Of a stretch of 64,000 nucleotides of DNA, positions 8,550 to 16,763 are shown piece by piece. Position numbers and translations under genes: made by a program. The stretch covers positions 558,001 to 622,000 of the forward strand of contig CAWFXD010000002.1 of NCBI GenBank assembly GCA_963819695.1. Direction: 5' to 3'. The notes beneath the pieces are model-generated. The model was not told where the DNA came from and did no database searches. It worked only from the letters and a program-made list of their open reading frames with translations. The first letter of the stretch is position 1. Each line of letters begins with the position of its first letter. Source of the stretch: DASZIT01 sp963819695 (GTDB taxonomy: Bacteria > Actinomycetota > Acidimicrobiia > Acidimicrobiales > RAAP-2).

Positions 8550-9335
8550 CTACCCGGCGGCGAAGTCGCCGTGGCGACCGGTACCGGCGTTGAAGCGGGC
8601 CGCGCCTTCGAGCGTCTCGCCGCTGGCGATGGTGACCAGACCATGGCGAACCTCGTTGATCACCGCCTGGGGCTCCCCGAGGTCCCACTGCTCGATGGCC
8701 GAGAGTCGGTCGTGCCGCATACAGCTCTGGGGAAAGCCCGCCAGTTGATGCGCGAGTTGCAGTGCCTGTTCCAACGCCGCCCCCGGCTCGGTGACCCGGT
8801 TGACCAGACCCATGGTCAACGCCTCTTCGCCGCCCACCCCCCGTCCGGTCAGGATGAGGTCCATGGCCCGGCTGTGACCGATCAGGCGGGGGAGTCGGAT
8901 GGTCCCGAGGTCGACCAGCGGGACTCCGAACCGCCGGCAGTAGACGCCGAGGATGGCGTCGCGGGCGGCCACCCGCAGGTCGCACCACAGGGCCAGCTCC
9001 AGGCCTCCGGCCACCGCGAATCCCTCGATGGCGGCGATGACCGGCTTGGACAGTCGGAGGCGGGACACACCCATCGGGGCGTCACCGACCTCGGTGACCT
9101 GGTTGCCGCGGCCCTCGGTCAGGCCCTTCAAGTCGGCGCCGGCGCAAAACGTGCCGGATGCACCGGTGAGAATCGCCACCGACGCATCACGATCGGCGTC
9201 GAAGTCCCGGAAGGCATCGGCCAACGCGCCTGCCGTCACCCGGTCCACCGCGTTGCGCCGCTCGGGACGGTCGATGGTGACGATGCGGACACCACCGTCG
9301 TCGGCAACCGAGATCTGGTCGTGATCGCTGGGCAT
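8550..9335 (-). CDS. enoyl-CoA hydratase/isomerase family protein
   Basis: Crotonase-fold enzyme of 261 aa, the usual length. The oxyanion-hole segment CAGADLKGL and the early RPERRNAVD motif are clear, as is the second oxyanion region (AVAGGLELALWCDLR). At the usual first catalytic Glu position of hydratases the sequence reads VPLVDLGTIRLP, without the canonical PE, so the reaction may differ from simple hydration. It is first in the minus-strand acyl-CoA operon. The upstream 163-nt gap to 9498 holds no gene I can support. Confidence 0.85.
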   Translation of the reverse strand: MPSDHDQISVADDGGVRIVTIDRPERRNAVDRVTAGALADAFRDFDADRDASVAILTGASGTFCAGADLKGLTEGRGNQVTEVGDAPMGVSRLRLSKPVIAAIEGFAVAGGLELALWCDLRVAARDAILGVYCRRFGVPLVDLGTIRLPRLIGHSRAMDLILTGRGVGGEEALTMGLVNRVTEPGAALEQALQLAHQLAGFPQSCMRHDRLSAIEQWDLGEPQAVINEVRHGLVTIASGETLEGAARFNAGTGRHGDFAAG

Positions 9336-9498
9336 CCTGCGTCTCCTCGCTCTGGCCCCGAATCCAGGACGTCAGGCGCCAGCTGCCCAACTATTGCATG
9401 CCGTCTCCGGTGATATGGCGGGAGCCCCGCCGGTCACGGTGGCGCCCGACGGTCATTGGGTGAGGGAGGCCGGTGGTCGCCGGCCCGACGCCGAAGGC

Positions 9499-9738
9499 TC
9501 AGGCGGCCTGGCTGTACGGCACCCCTCGCGACTGGTGCACCGGTCCCGAATCCGGGATCGGGTCATGGACGTGGCGACGGAGAGAACTCATCGCACTGAG
9601 AGCCACGATCAGCGGGCATAACCACAACGCGACGAGGCTGGCACCGACGCCGAGGGCGATCCGGGAGACCGGGAATGCCTGCGACTCGTGATCCATCGCG
9701 TCGGCTTCTTCGAACGGGATGCTCGACAAGGCGTTCAC
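9499..9738 (-). CDS. small single-helix membrane protein, SigB-type promoter
   Basis: A 79-aa protein of unknown function. It has an acidic N-terminus, one hydrophobic helix (about residues 25-48, GVGASLVALWLCPLIVAL) and a polar C-terminus. The GTG start at 9738 is supported by a GTTT-N16-GGGTAG promoter whose -10 element ends 37 nt upstream. The element has the same spacing as those of the two neighbouring stress genes, which makes this a likely general-stress membrane peptide. No homology is claimed. Confidence 0.55.
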   Translation of the reverse strand: MNALSSIPFEEADAMDHESQAFPVSRIALGVGASLVALWLCPLIVALSAMSSLRRHVHDPIPDSGPVHQSRGVPYSQAA

Positions 9739-9775
9739 CTTTCGTACTACCCCCAGAATTACTTGCCCTTCAGTT

Positions 9776-9801
9776 CTACCCGCTTGGCGCCCGGAAAAAA
9801 C
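9776..9801 (-). promoter_or_regulatory. SigB/SigF-type stress promoter (GTTT-N16-GGGTAG)
   Basis: Minus strand GTTT at 9801-9798, a 16-nt spacer, and GGGTAG at 9781-9776. This matches the actinobacterial SigF/SigB consensus (GTTT-N14-18-GGGTAT) and faces the small membrane-protein gene starting at 9738. Confidence 0.65.
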
Positions 9802-9870
9802 CGCGCCCGCCGATAGTTGCGCCCCGCCTGGACTTTTCGGAGCCGGCCCCCCAATTGAGCCAGCTCGGGG

Positions 9871-10359
9871 TTAGCCGGGATGCCCGGCTTCGATGTCCGT
9901 TGTCTGCTTGACGGTGAGCTGACCCTCCTCGGGGCCGAATCCCCCGTTGATCGGTGCCACCAGAAACGCGACGTGGTCGCCGACATCATGGGTGGCCAGC
10001 ACCGTCCCTTCCATCCAGGCCGCACACCGTTGAAGCAAGGGCACTCCGGTTTTTCCGGTCGTCCACTCGCACTGGCTGAACTTATCCGACGTGTCCCCGG
10101 TGAGATGTCCGAACAAGACGGCTAGGTCGTGCTGCCCCGAGCCGAGTAGATGGAGGGACAACCCTTCCGAGTTCTTCGCCACGCCGTAGGTGTAATTGGC
10201 CTTCGAAATGCAGACCAGGAACCGTACCGGGTCGAGGCTGCACTGGGTCACGTAGCCGGCTACACATCCGGCCCTCTGTTCGCCATGGCCGGCGCAGATG
10301 ACGTAGATCGGGTTGTCCACCCGTTCGGTAAGAGCTGCGGCCGGGCTTTCGGAGACCAT
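9871..10359 (-). CDS. flavin reductase-like FMN-binding protein
   Basis: A 162-aa protein of the flavin-reductase split-barrel family, which binds FMN and in some members reduces flavin with NAD(P)H. The start PIYVICA..., the segment GCVAGYVTQCSLDPVRFLVCISKAN and the late HVAFLVAPI strand follow the family pattern. It begins 37 nt after the csbD stop on the same strand, with no separate promoter visible, so it is probably co-transcribed from the SigB-type csbD promoter and may be an oxidative-stress flavoprotein. Confidence 0.75.
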   Translation of the reverse strand: MVSESPAAALTERVDNPIYVICAGHGEQRAGCVAGYVTQCSLDPVRFLVCISKANYTYGVAKNSEGLSLHLLGSGQHDLAVLFGHLTGDTSDKFSQCEWTTGKTGVPLLQRCAAWMEGTVLATHDVGDHVAFLVAPINGGFGPEEGQLTVKQTTDIEAGHPG

Positions 10360-10396
10360 CGAATCAGGCGGAGCCCAGTCGGGTCATGGGCCGCGG

Positions 10397-10639
10397 CTAG
10401 CTCTGGTGGCTGCGCTGCTGGGCCTCGTGGGCCTTCGCCGTGACCCGGGCCTTCTCCGCCTGAGCCTCCTTCTTGGCCACTTCACGCTGGGCATCGGCCT
10501 TCTGTTGCTGCGCCTGTCCCTCCTTGCGCAACTCGTCCTTGTCTGTCATAGCCCCGGCGGCTTCCTTGAGCTTGCCCTTAGCTCCTTCAACCATTCCCTT
10601 GATGCCTGATCGAGGACCGCTTTCTTCCTTGTCCACCAT
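10397..10639 (-). CDS. CsbD-like general stress protein
   Basis: An 80-aa hydrophilic, helix-forming protein of the CsbD/YjbJ family. The core is GIKGMVEGAKGKLKEAAGAM, followed by an unusually long Lys/Gln/Ala/Glu-rich coiled tail. The molecular role of CsbD proteins is unknown, but they are classic SigB-regulon members. The ATG at 10639 has an ideal AAGGAGG ribosome site 6 nt upstream. A GTTT-N16-GGGTAC promoter lies about 70 nt upstream, which links this gene to the SigB homologue encoded at 35373. Confidence 0.88.
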   Translation of the reverse strand: MVDKEESGPRSGIKGMVEGAKGKLKEAAGAMTDKDELRKEGQAQQQKADAQREVAKKEAQAEKARVTAKAHEAQQRSHQS

Positions 10640-10707
10640 CTCATTCCTCCTTCTCCATGTATGCGGCTGGCGGATGCGCTCGCCGCGCATTTTGTGTATT
10701 CAACTTT

Positions 10708-10733
10708 GTACCCGGGTCGGCAATGCGAAAAAC
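10708..10733 (-). promoter_or_regulatory. SigB/SigF-type promoter of csbD
   Basis: Minus strand GTTT (10733-10730), 16 nt, GGGTAC (10713-10708). This is a near-perfect SigF/SigB promoter facing csbD and lies back to back with the similar plus-strand element at 10801. Confidence 0.75.
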
Positions 10734-10800
10734 ATGGATCGCGGTCGATCGCGCTCAACGTCCGCATTGACGAGGGACAAGCGTCGTCGATGGTGGCGGC

Positions 10801-10826
10801 GTATACCCGAGGCAACGATTGGGTAG
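10801..10826 (+). promoter_or_regulatory. SigB/SigF-type promoter of the Rho_N-like gene
   Basis: GTAT (10801-10804), 16 nt, GGGTAG (10821-10826). One mismatch in the -35 element; the transcript would start about 27 nt before the TTG start codon. Confidence 0.55.
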
Positions 10827-10859
10827 GTGAAAGGAACGAACGATCAAAGGAGGGGCCCA

Positions 10860-11186
10860 TTGCCATCACGGACCTGGAGTAACAAGCGCGAACGTCAGTA
10901 CAGGCACATCAAGAAGGGATTGGAAGATCGTGGCGGAAGCGAGTCAAAGGCCGAAGAGATCGCGGCTCGCACCGTCAACAAAGAGCGAGCCAGGTCGGGT
11001 GAGGCGGAAACGTCGAGTCGATCCTCTACGCGTGACATCTCTTCGGGACGCCGGGGTGGTTTGCGCTCGCACCAGGGGGCCCGCGGCAGGACCCGTGACC
11101 AGCTCTATGAGGAGGCTCGCCGGAAGGGGGTGAAGGGTCGCTCGACCATGAGCAAGGCGGAGCTCGAGAAAGCCGTTGCCCGGTAG
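10860..11186 (+). CDS. Rho_N/SAP-like small basic stress protein
   Basis: A 108-aa, very hydrophilic basic protein. The N-terminus (KRERQYRHIKKGLEDRG, then AEEIAARTVNKERA) matches small proteins often annotated as plasmid-stabilization-like. The C-terminal 40 residues (TRDQLYEEARRKGVKGRSTMSKAELEKAV) form a Rho-N/SAP-type helix-extended-helix fold that can bind nucleic acid. The start is TTG at 10860, set by AAAGGAGG 6 nt upstream. Its SigB-type promoter is divergent from csbD, so the two genes look like a paired stress locus. Confidence 0.75.
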   Translation: MPSRTWSNKRERQYRHIKKGLEDRGGSESKAEEIAARTVNKERARSGEAETSSRSSTRDISSGRRGGLRSHQGARGRTRDQLYEEARRKGVKGRSTMSKAELEKAVAR

Positions 11187-11257
11187 ACGATGAGGCGCCC
11201 GGGCCCGTGAGCTGGCGGAACGAGAGGTGGACAAGGGCGGGAGCCGAGCGACAGGAC

Positions 11258-11279
11258 CGAACATGTGTTCGTATACACT
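11258..11279 (+). promoter_or_regulatory. LexA (SOS) box and -10 element of alkB
   Basis: A perfect 14-bp palindrome, CGAACATGTGTTCG (11258-11271), fits the actinobacterial LexA site GAAC-N4-GTTC. TACACT (11274-11279) follows at once and the ATG is at 11289, so LexA would cover the core promoter of an almost leaderless message. Confidence 0.8.
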
Positions 11280-11288
11280 CGGACAGGA

Positions 11289-11912
11289 ATGTCAGCCCTG
11301 CAAGGTTCACTCTTCGATGCCGGTGAGGAAATCGGGATCCGCTCACTCGAGGCGGCCGAGCGAACCGACCTGAGCGATGGCGCCTGGGTCGAAGTGCTCC
11401 CCGGCTGGGTCACCGGCGCCGCCCCGCTGTTCGAACTGCTGGTGGAGGCGGTTCCCTGGAAGTCGGAGCGCCGGAAGATGTACGACCGTACGGTCGACGT
11501 GCCCCGTCTCCTGGCCTTCTATGGCGAGGACGAGGCGCTGCCCCATCCGGTGTTCAACCAGGCCAGGGCCGCACTCGGCGCGCACTTTGCCAACGAGCCA
11601 GGTTGTCCGTTCCTCACCACTGGGTTCTGTCTCTATCGAGACGGCCGGGACGGCGTTGCCTGGCACGGGGACACCATCGGGCGGAGCAGCACCATCGACA
11701 CGATGGTGGCGATCATCTCGCTGGGAGCCCGAAGGCGCTTGCTACTCCGGCCGAAGGGCGGGGGGCCGGCGCGCCGTTTCGAGGTCGGCGAAGGCGACCT
11801 CCTGGTTATGGGCGGCAGTTGCCAACGCACCTGGGAACACACCATCCCCAAGACCGTCCGACCGGTCGGGCCACGCATCAGCGTCCAGTTGCGCCCGCGC
11901 GGAGTTACCTGA
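11289..11912 (+). CDS. alkB: AlkB-family Fe(II)/2-oxoglutarate DNA dealkylase
   Basis: A 207-aa oxygenase predicted to repair alkylated bases such as 1-methyladenine and 3-methylcytosine. The iron triad is visible: WHGDTIG gives His126 and Asp128, and TWEHTIPK gives His184. The 2-oxoglutarate arginines fall in PRISVQLRPR (Arg196, Arg202). The substrate-loop segment VAWHGDTIGR followed by DTMVAIISLG is typical of the clade. The ATG at 11289 is preferred over an upstream in-frame start at 11265, which lies inside the LexA palindrome and before the -10 element. LexA control is strongly suggested. Confidence 0.92.
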   Translation: MSALQGSLFDAGEEIGIRSLEAAERTDLSDGAWVEVLPGWVTGAAPLFELLVEAVPWKSERRKMYDRTVDVPRLLAFYGEDEALPHPVFNQARAALGAHFANEPGCPFLTTGFCLYRDGRDGVAWHGDTIGRSSTIDTMVAIISLGARRRLLLRPKGGGPARRFEVGEGDLLVMGGSCQRTWEHTIPKTVRPVGPRISVQLRPRGVT

Positions 11913-11964
11913 TTGCGCGGTATCCACAGCGACGGCCTCGGAGACCGGCTCGACCGGTGTGGGC

Positions 11965-14900
11965 TCAGGTGGGCGCCCGCCCCATATCGATTTCACACCA
12001 CACGGATTTGCCGTGTTCGGTGGGCCGGACCCCCCACTGCCCAGCGATGGCCGAGACGAGCTGTATGCCACGGCCGTGTTCGGCATCCAGGTTGGGTTGC
12101 AGCCGGCGGGGGACCGCGGTAGTGCCGTCGTGAACGGCAACCACCAACCGATCAGAAGTGCGGCTCAGCCGGAGTTCGATCGGCGACCGGCTGTGAAGAA
12201 TGGCGTTGGTGACGAGCTCGCTGACCACCAGGACGACATCACCCGTCACGCTTGGGGCGATCGCCCAATCGGTAAGCACATGTTCGGCAAACCTTCGGAC
12301 TCCGGCCACCGATTCTGCGACCGGCGGGACAGCCAGGACGACGAATCCCGTCTCGGGGCCGTCGCCGGGCACTTCGGCGACGAGTACCGCCACATCGTCG
12401 TCGGACCCTTCGGGGAGCAGCGCCTCGACCAACGCCAAGGGCAGGTCTTCGACCCGTCCCCGATTGGCAGCGATCGCAGCTTCGAGGGCGCGGATCCCAT
12501 CCTCGATGTCGTTACCCCGCTGCTCCACCAGGCCGTCGGTGTACAGCGTCAAGACGTCACCGGCGGACAGGATCAACCTGGTCTCCGCCAGATCGTGGGG
12601 TCCGGTACCCAGTGGCGGGCCGAAGGTCCCGGTGAGGCGCCGGGTTGGTCCGCCCGGGGACCGCACCAGCGGTGGGAGATGGCCGGCGTTGGCATAGATC
12701 AGGCTCCGGTCTTCCGGGTTGAAGACGGCATAGACGCAGGTGGCGATCTTCTCTTCGCTGATGTCGCGAATGGTGGCGTCCAGATACTCGAGGACCCGGG
12801 AGGGTGACAGGTCGAGTTGGGCGTAGGCCCGGATGGTTGCCCGGAGTTGACCCATGACCGCCGCGGCCCGAACGCCCCGGCCCATGACATCGCCGACAAC
12901 CAGAGCGGTGCGCCCGCGATCCAACTCGATGACGTCGTACCAATCTCCTCCGACCCGGGCGTCGTCGACGCCGGCCTGGTAGTGGGTAGCCACCTTCAAC
13001 TGTTGAGGCGCGAATGTGTGCTCGGGCAAAAGGCTCCGCTGCAACTCTTCCGCGATCAGTTTCTCCCGAGCCGCCGCCTCCTTCTCCGCCGCGACGAGGT
13101 CGGCCGCCTCCTTGGCCTGAATCCGCTCGGTGATGTCCTGGATGCTTCCTCGCAGCCCGACCGGTTGGCCCTCGGCGTCGCTGACCATCTCGCCCACCGT
13201 GTGATAGGTCCGCTCGTCCCCTTCCACGGCCAGCACCCGTACTTCGAAGTTGATCACCTCGCCCTCCGACGCGGCCTTTATCGCCACGTTGATTCGGTCG
13301 ACGTCGTCAGGATGTACACGGCGTATGACCCTGGCGATGCCGTTGCGATGCAACTCCTTTGGATCGAGTTGGATTTGGCGGAAGAATTCGTCTGAACCGG
13401 TGATGGTCTGCGATTTGAAATCGAATTCCCAACTGCCGACGTGGGCCATCCGCTGGGCCTGATCGAGGAGAGCCTGCTGTGCCTCCAATTCGGTTACCAG
13501 ACGCCGAACTCTGTCGAGTTCGAGGTTGGAGCGGATGCGGGCCAGGAGTTCGCGGCCGGTGAACGGTTTGGTCAGGTAGTCGTCGGCCCCCGCTTCCAAT
13601 CCCTCGATGGTGGCCTCGTCACCGGCCCGAGCCGAGAGCATCACGATGGGAACATGCATGGTGGCGGGATCGGAACGCATGGCCGCCAGCAGGCCGAAAC
13701 CGTCGAGGCCGGGGATCATCACGTCGGTGAGCACCAGATCCGGCGGAGAGGCTCGGACCATCTCGAGAGCCGTATTTCCGTCCGGAGCCGTGTCGACCGC
13801 GTAGTGGTCGGCCAGCAACCCGACGATGTACTCCCGCATGTCGAGGTTGTCGTCGACAACCAACACTCTCAACCGGTCTGGGTCCTCGGAGACGTCAGGT
13901 GTTGAGAATGTGGGTGTCGCCTCGGTCCCCCTCGACCGGGCTTCGTAGTCGAGCCAACGGGATGACTCGGCCAGGAATCCCTCGGTTTCCCGAACGACGC
14001 TGGCGCCTCCATCGGCGGGGGCCAGGACGATCTGGTCGGCGGGGAGATGCGCGGTTCCCAGCGGTACCCGCACCGAGAATCGAGTGCCGAGGCTCGGGAC
14101 GCTCTCGGCCACGATGGTACCGCCGTGGAGGTTGACCAACTCGGCCGTCAACGCCAGTCCGATTCCCGAACCTTCGTGGCTCCGGGAGCGGGCCCCCGTG
14201 ACGCGGTGGAAACGCTCGAACAGCCGACCGAGTTCTTTCAACTCGATCCCGATCCCGGTGTCGGAGACATCCAGCACGACCTCGCCGTCAACGGCGCGGA
14301 GTCGGATCTTGATACCACCGGCGAAGGTCGCCTTCAGTGCGTTGGAAAGCAGGTTCGAGACGATCTTGGTCCACATGTCCGGATCGACGTAAACGGGCTC
14401 GTCCAACGGGGGGCAGTCGACGGTGAACGAGAGCCCGGCGCGTTCGACGGCGGAACTGAACATGCTGGCCACGTCGGCGGTGAAACGGGCCAGATCCAGG
14501 GCCTCGAATTTCGGTTCGGCCTGGCCCTCTTCCAGCCGGGAGAAGTCGAGGAGGACATTGACCAACTTGAGCAGCCGGGCGGCGTTGCGCTGCATCACCT
14601 CGACACGAGCCCGTTGGGTGGCGGGCAGAGGACTGTCCTTGTCGGCGAGGGCGTCGGTTGCCGGGCCGAGGAGCAGGGTCAAGGGTGTGCGAAGTTCGTG
14701 GCTGATATTGGTGAAGAAGGCGGTCTTGGCCCGATCCAACTCGGCCAATTCCGCGGTGCGTACCCGTTCGAACTCGAAGGCGCGTGCCCGGGTGATGCTG
14801 GCGGCCACCTGGCCGGCGATGAGGTGGAGAAATCCGGTGTAGCCGGCGTCCACCGGCAGATACGGATTCAATCCGAAGACGAGGAACCCGTAGGGATCCG

Positions 14901-15798
14901 CATGGCCGCGCTGGAGCAGAGGCACCCCCAGTGCCTGCGTCGGAGCCTTGTCCAAGGCGCCGGGCGGGAGGGAGGGGAAACGCCGGCCGAGCTCCTCGAT
15001 GATCACGGTGTCCCCGGCGGCCATAGCCGCGATCGGCCAGGGCGGATCATCGTGTGACACCGCGATCACCGGCGGCATAACCGGGTGGGTTGCCTTGATC
15101 CCCGGGGAGCAGGCCAGTCGGGCACTGGTCCCGTCCTCATCGAACAGGTACATGAGGGTGAACGGAAACGTGCGGGGCTCGGCGCTGAGGCGCCCGTCGA
15201 GCGCCGCCAAGACATCGGACTCGGATTCCGCTTTGGTGAGCCCGGAACCCAATTCGATGAGTATGGACATCCGACGCTCGCCGATGACCTGGTCGGTGAC
15301 TTCGTTGACCACGCAGAGCATGCCGACGACGCGAGCTTGGTCGTCGGTCAACGGGCTGTAGGAAAGGGTGTGGTAGGTCTCCTCCTCGTAGCCGTTGCGC
15401 TCGAGGAACAGCAACATCCCTTCGTCCCAGGTGGCGGTGCCGGTGCTCATCGCCTGCTCAACGAGGGGGCCGACGTCTTCCCAGACCTCGGCCCATACCT
15501 CCGATGCCGGCCTTCCCAGAGCCCACGGGTACTTGTTTCCGAGGGTGTTGCGGCGGTAGGCGTTGTTGCAGAAGAACGTCAGCTCGGGGCCCCACGCCAT
15601 CCACATCGGGAAACGCGAGCCCATCATGAGTCGGATGACACTGATCAGGCTTTCCGGCCACGAGCTGGGCACCCCGACCGGAGTCGAAGCCCAGTCAACC
15701 GCGGCCATCTCGCCACCCACCTCGCCGCTGGCCGCCAGCAGCTCGCCGACGATGTCGGCCCTACCTCGCATAGCCGGGCCATTGGCCGGTTCGACCAT
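11965..15798 (-). CDS. hybrid sensor: PAS, GAF, histidine kinase, receiver, PAS, SpoIIE phosphatase, RsbW-like ATPase
   Basis: A 1277-aa soluble signalling protein. Order: PAS-like domain (about 45-170); GAF-like (180-345); HisKA with His367 in NISHELRTP; HATPase (NLLSNALKA near 482, GIGL near 545); receiver with phospho-acceptor Asp692 (TDVMIPG) and Lys744; second PAS (780-890); SpoIIE/PP2C phosphatase (GGDWYDV 950-956, GDVMGRG near 969, late Asp cluster near 1133); and a C-terminal HATPase_c of RsbW/SpoIIAB type (ELVTNAILHS, about 1194-1203). It can therefore plausibly phosphorylate itself, dephosphorylate a STAS protein and bind or phosphorylate a partner. Its likely substrate is the divergent STAS protein at 15967. 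TAAGGT (15810-15805) lies 6 nt before the ATG. Confidence 0.93.
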   Translation of the reverse strand: MVEPANGPAMRGRADIVGELLAASGEVGGEMAAVDWASTPVGVPSSWPESLISVIRLMMGSRFPMWMAWGPELTFFCNNAYRRNTLGNKYPWALGRPASEVWAEVWEDVGPLVEQAMSTGTATWDEGMLLFLERNGYEEETYHTLSYSPLTDDQARVVGMLCVVNEVTDQVIGERRMSILIELGSGLTKAESESDVLAALDGRLSAEPRTFPFTLMYLFDEDGTSARLACSPGIKATHPVMPPVIAVSHDDPPWPIAAMAAGDTVIIEELGRRFPSLPPGALDKAPTQALGVPLLQRGHADPYGFLVFGLNPYLPVDAGYTGFLHLIAGQVAASITRARAFEFERVRTAELAELDRAKTAFFTNISHELRTPLTLLLGPATDALADKDSPLPATQRARVEVMQRNAARLLKLVNVLLDFSRLEEGQAEPKFEALDLARFTADVASMFSSAVERAGLSFTVDCPPLDEPVYVDPDMWTKIVSNLLSNALKATFAGGIKIRLRAVDGEVVLDVSDTGIGIELKELGRLFERFHRVTGARSRSHEGSGIGLALTAELVNLHGGTIVAESVPSLGTRFSVRVPLGTAHLPADQIVLAPADGGASVVRETEGFLAESSRWLDYEARSRGTEATPTFSTPDVSEDPDRLRVLVVDDNLDMREYIVGLLADHYAVDTAPDGNTALEMVRASPPDLVLTDVMIPGLDGFGLLAAMRSDPATMHVPIVMLSARAGDEATIEGLEAGADDYLTKPFTGRELLARIRSNLELDRVRRLVTELEAQQALLDQAQRMAHVGSWEFDFKSQTITGSDEFFRQIQLDPKELHRNGIARVIRRVHPDDVDRINVAIKAASEGEVINFEVRVLAVEGDERTYHTVGEMVSDAEGQPVGLRGSIQDITERIQAKEAADLVAAEKEAAAREKLIAEELQRSLLPEHTFAPQQLKVATHYQAGVDDARVGGDWYDVIELDRGRTALVVGDVMGRGVRAAAVMGQLRATIRAYAQLDLSPSRVLEYLDATIRDISEEKIATCVYAVFNPEDRSLIYANAGHLPPLVRSPGGPTRRLTGTFGPPLGTGPHDLAETRLILSAGDVLTLYTDGLVEQRGNDIEDGIRALEAAIAANRGRVEDLPLALVEALLPEGSDDDVAVLVAEVPGDGPETGFVVLAVPPVAESVAGVRRFAEHVLTDWAIAPSVTGDVVLVVSELVTNAILHSRSPIELRLSRTSDRLVVAVHDGTTAVPRRLQPNLDAEHGRGIQLVSAIAGQWGVRPTEHGKSVWCEIDMGRAPT

Positions 15799-15966
15799 TT
15801 GCCCACCTTACAAACGGTTTCCTAGAGCGTAAAGAGCCGGATGAACTGGCAATTCCCCACGGATGGCCCTCGGCGTCGTCATGTTAGGGTGGTGCGCCGA
15901 GCATGGCGACATTGTGATCATCTTGAGGCCATTCTTCACGGCGTGAACGTCAGGAGCGTACGGTAG

Positions 15967-16335
15967 ATGGTGGAAGGCGGCTCGGCAGACCTGAGCTTGG
16001 GTACTCGAACGGAGGGCTTCGCCACCGTTGTCGTTGCCCAGGGGGAGATCGACCTCTCCACCATTCCTCAGCTGACGGAGAAGCTCGACGATCTCATCGC
16101 CGAAGGTCAGGTCGACCTCATCATCGACATGGGCGGTGTCGACTTCATCGACTCGACGGGATTGGGTGCCCTGGTGGGCGCCCGGAAGAAGGCTCTGGCC
16201 AAAGACGGGTCGGTGCACCTGGCCTGCATTCAGGCGAAGGTCCTCAAGATCTTCAAGATCACCCAGCTCACCGAGATTTTCCCTGTTCACGAGACCGTTG
16301 CTGAGGCCATCGCGTCGGCCTCCGGCCGCCCCTAG
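15967..16335 (+). CDS. STAS anti-sigma factor antagonist (RsbV-like)
   Basis: A 122-aa STAS-domain protein. Motif DFIDSTGLGALVGA carries the likely phosphorylated Ser63. When unphosphorylated such proteins bind an RsbW-type kinase and free the sigma factor. It is divergent from the 1277-aa phosphatase/kinase gene across about 170 nt, so that protein probably sets its phosphorylation state. TACGGT (15959-15964) precedes ATG 15967 by only 2 nt and GTG 15970 by 5 nt; GTG may therefore be the true start. Confidence 0.88.
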   Translation: MVEGGSADLSLGTRTEGFATVVVAQGEIDLSTIPQLTEKLDDLIAEGQVDLIIDMGGVDFIDSTGLGALVGARKKALAKDGSVHLACIQAKVLKIFKITQLTEIFPVHETVAEAIASASGRP

Positions 16336-16387
16336 GAAACGAGCCGCCTTCCATCGAGGCCGCGCTCAGCTGCCGGGTTCCGCCGGA

Positions 16388-16681
16388 TCAGTCCCCGGCG
16401 CCGGCGATGGATCCCTTGGTCTTGGAAAACCGACGGAGTTGGACGTCGAACTCACTCACGTTCCGCTTCATCCACTCGATCAGCATGGAGGCGTGCTCCA
16501 TCTCGTCGTTCATGTTGTGGATGAGGATCGCCTTCAGTTCGGCATCATTGCAGTCATCGGCGCGCTGGCGGTACCAGTCCGTCGCCTCCAGCTCCTCCAT
16601 CAGCGAGACCGTCGCCTGATGGATCGCAATGGTCTCGGGTGTCAGCCGCTCACGCGGGGCATGCAGGTCCTCGCTCGACAA
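16388..16681 (-). CDS. encapsulated-ferritin-like protein (EncFtn family), no shell gene nearby
   Basis: A 97-aa, two-helix ferritin-like protein. The segment VSLMEELEATDWYRQR followed by NDEMEHASMLIEWMKRN reproduces the EncFtn ferroxidase pattern (ELEATDWY in helix 1, ExxH in helix 2, Glu60 and His63 here). Known EncFtn proteins form decamers that oxidise iron inside encapsulin shells, to which they are directed by a short C-terminal tag. Here the C-terminus (GSIAGAGD) has no clear tag and no encapsulin gene is seen in the window. The start is TTG at 16681, behind a GGGAG ribosome site; an upstream in-frame ATG at 16708 has no such site. Confidence 0.75.
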   Translation of the reverse strand: MSSEDLHAPRERLTPETIAIHQATVSLMEELEATDWYRQRADDCNDAELKAILIHNMNDEMEHASMLIEWMKRNVSEFDVQLRRFSKTKGSIAGAGD

Positions 16682-16763
16682 CGTAGTTCTCCCTCTCCCG
16701 CGGCACATCGGTGATGCGCCATCGTGTCACGATCCTAGATTGGGCCCCGATGTCCGTGGCCGG

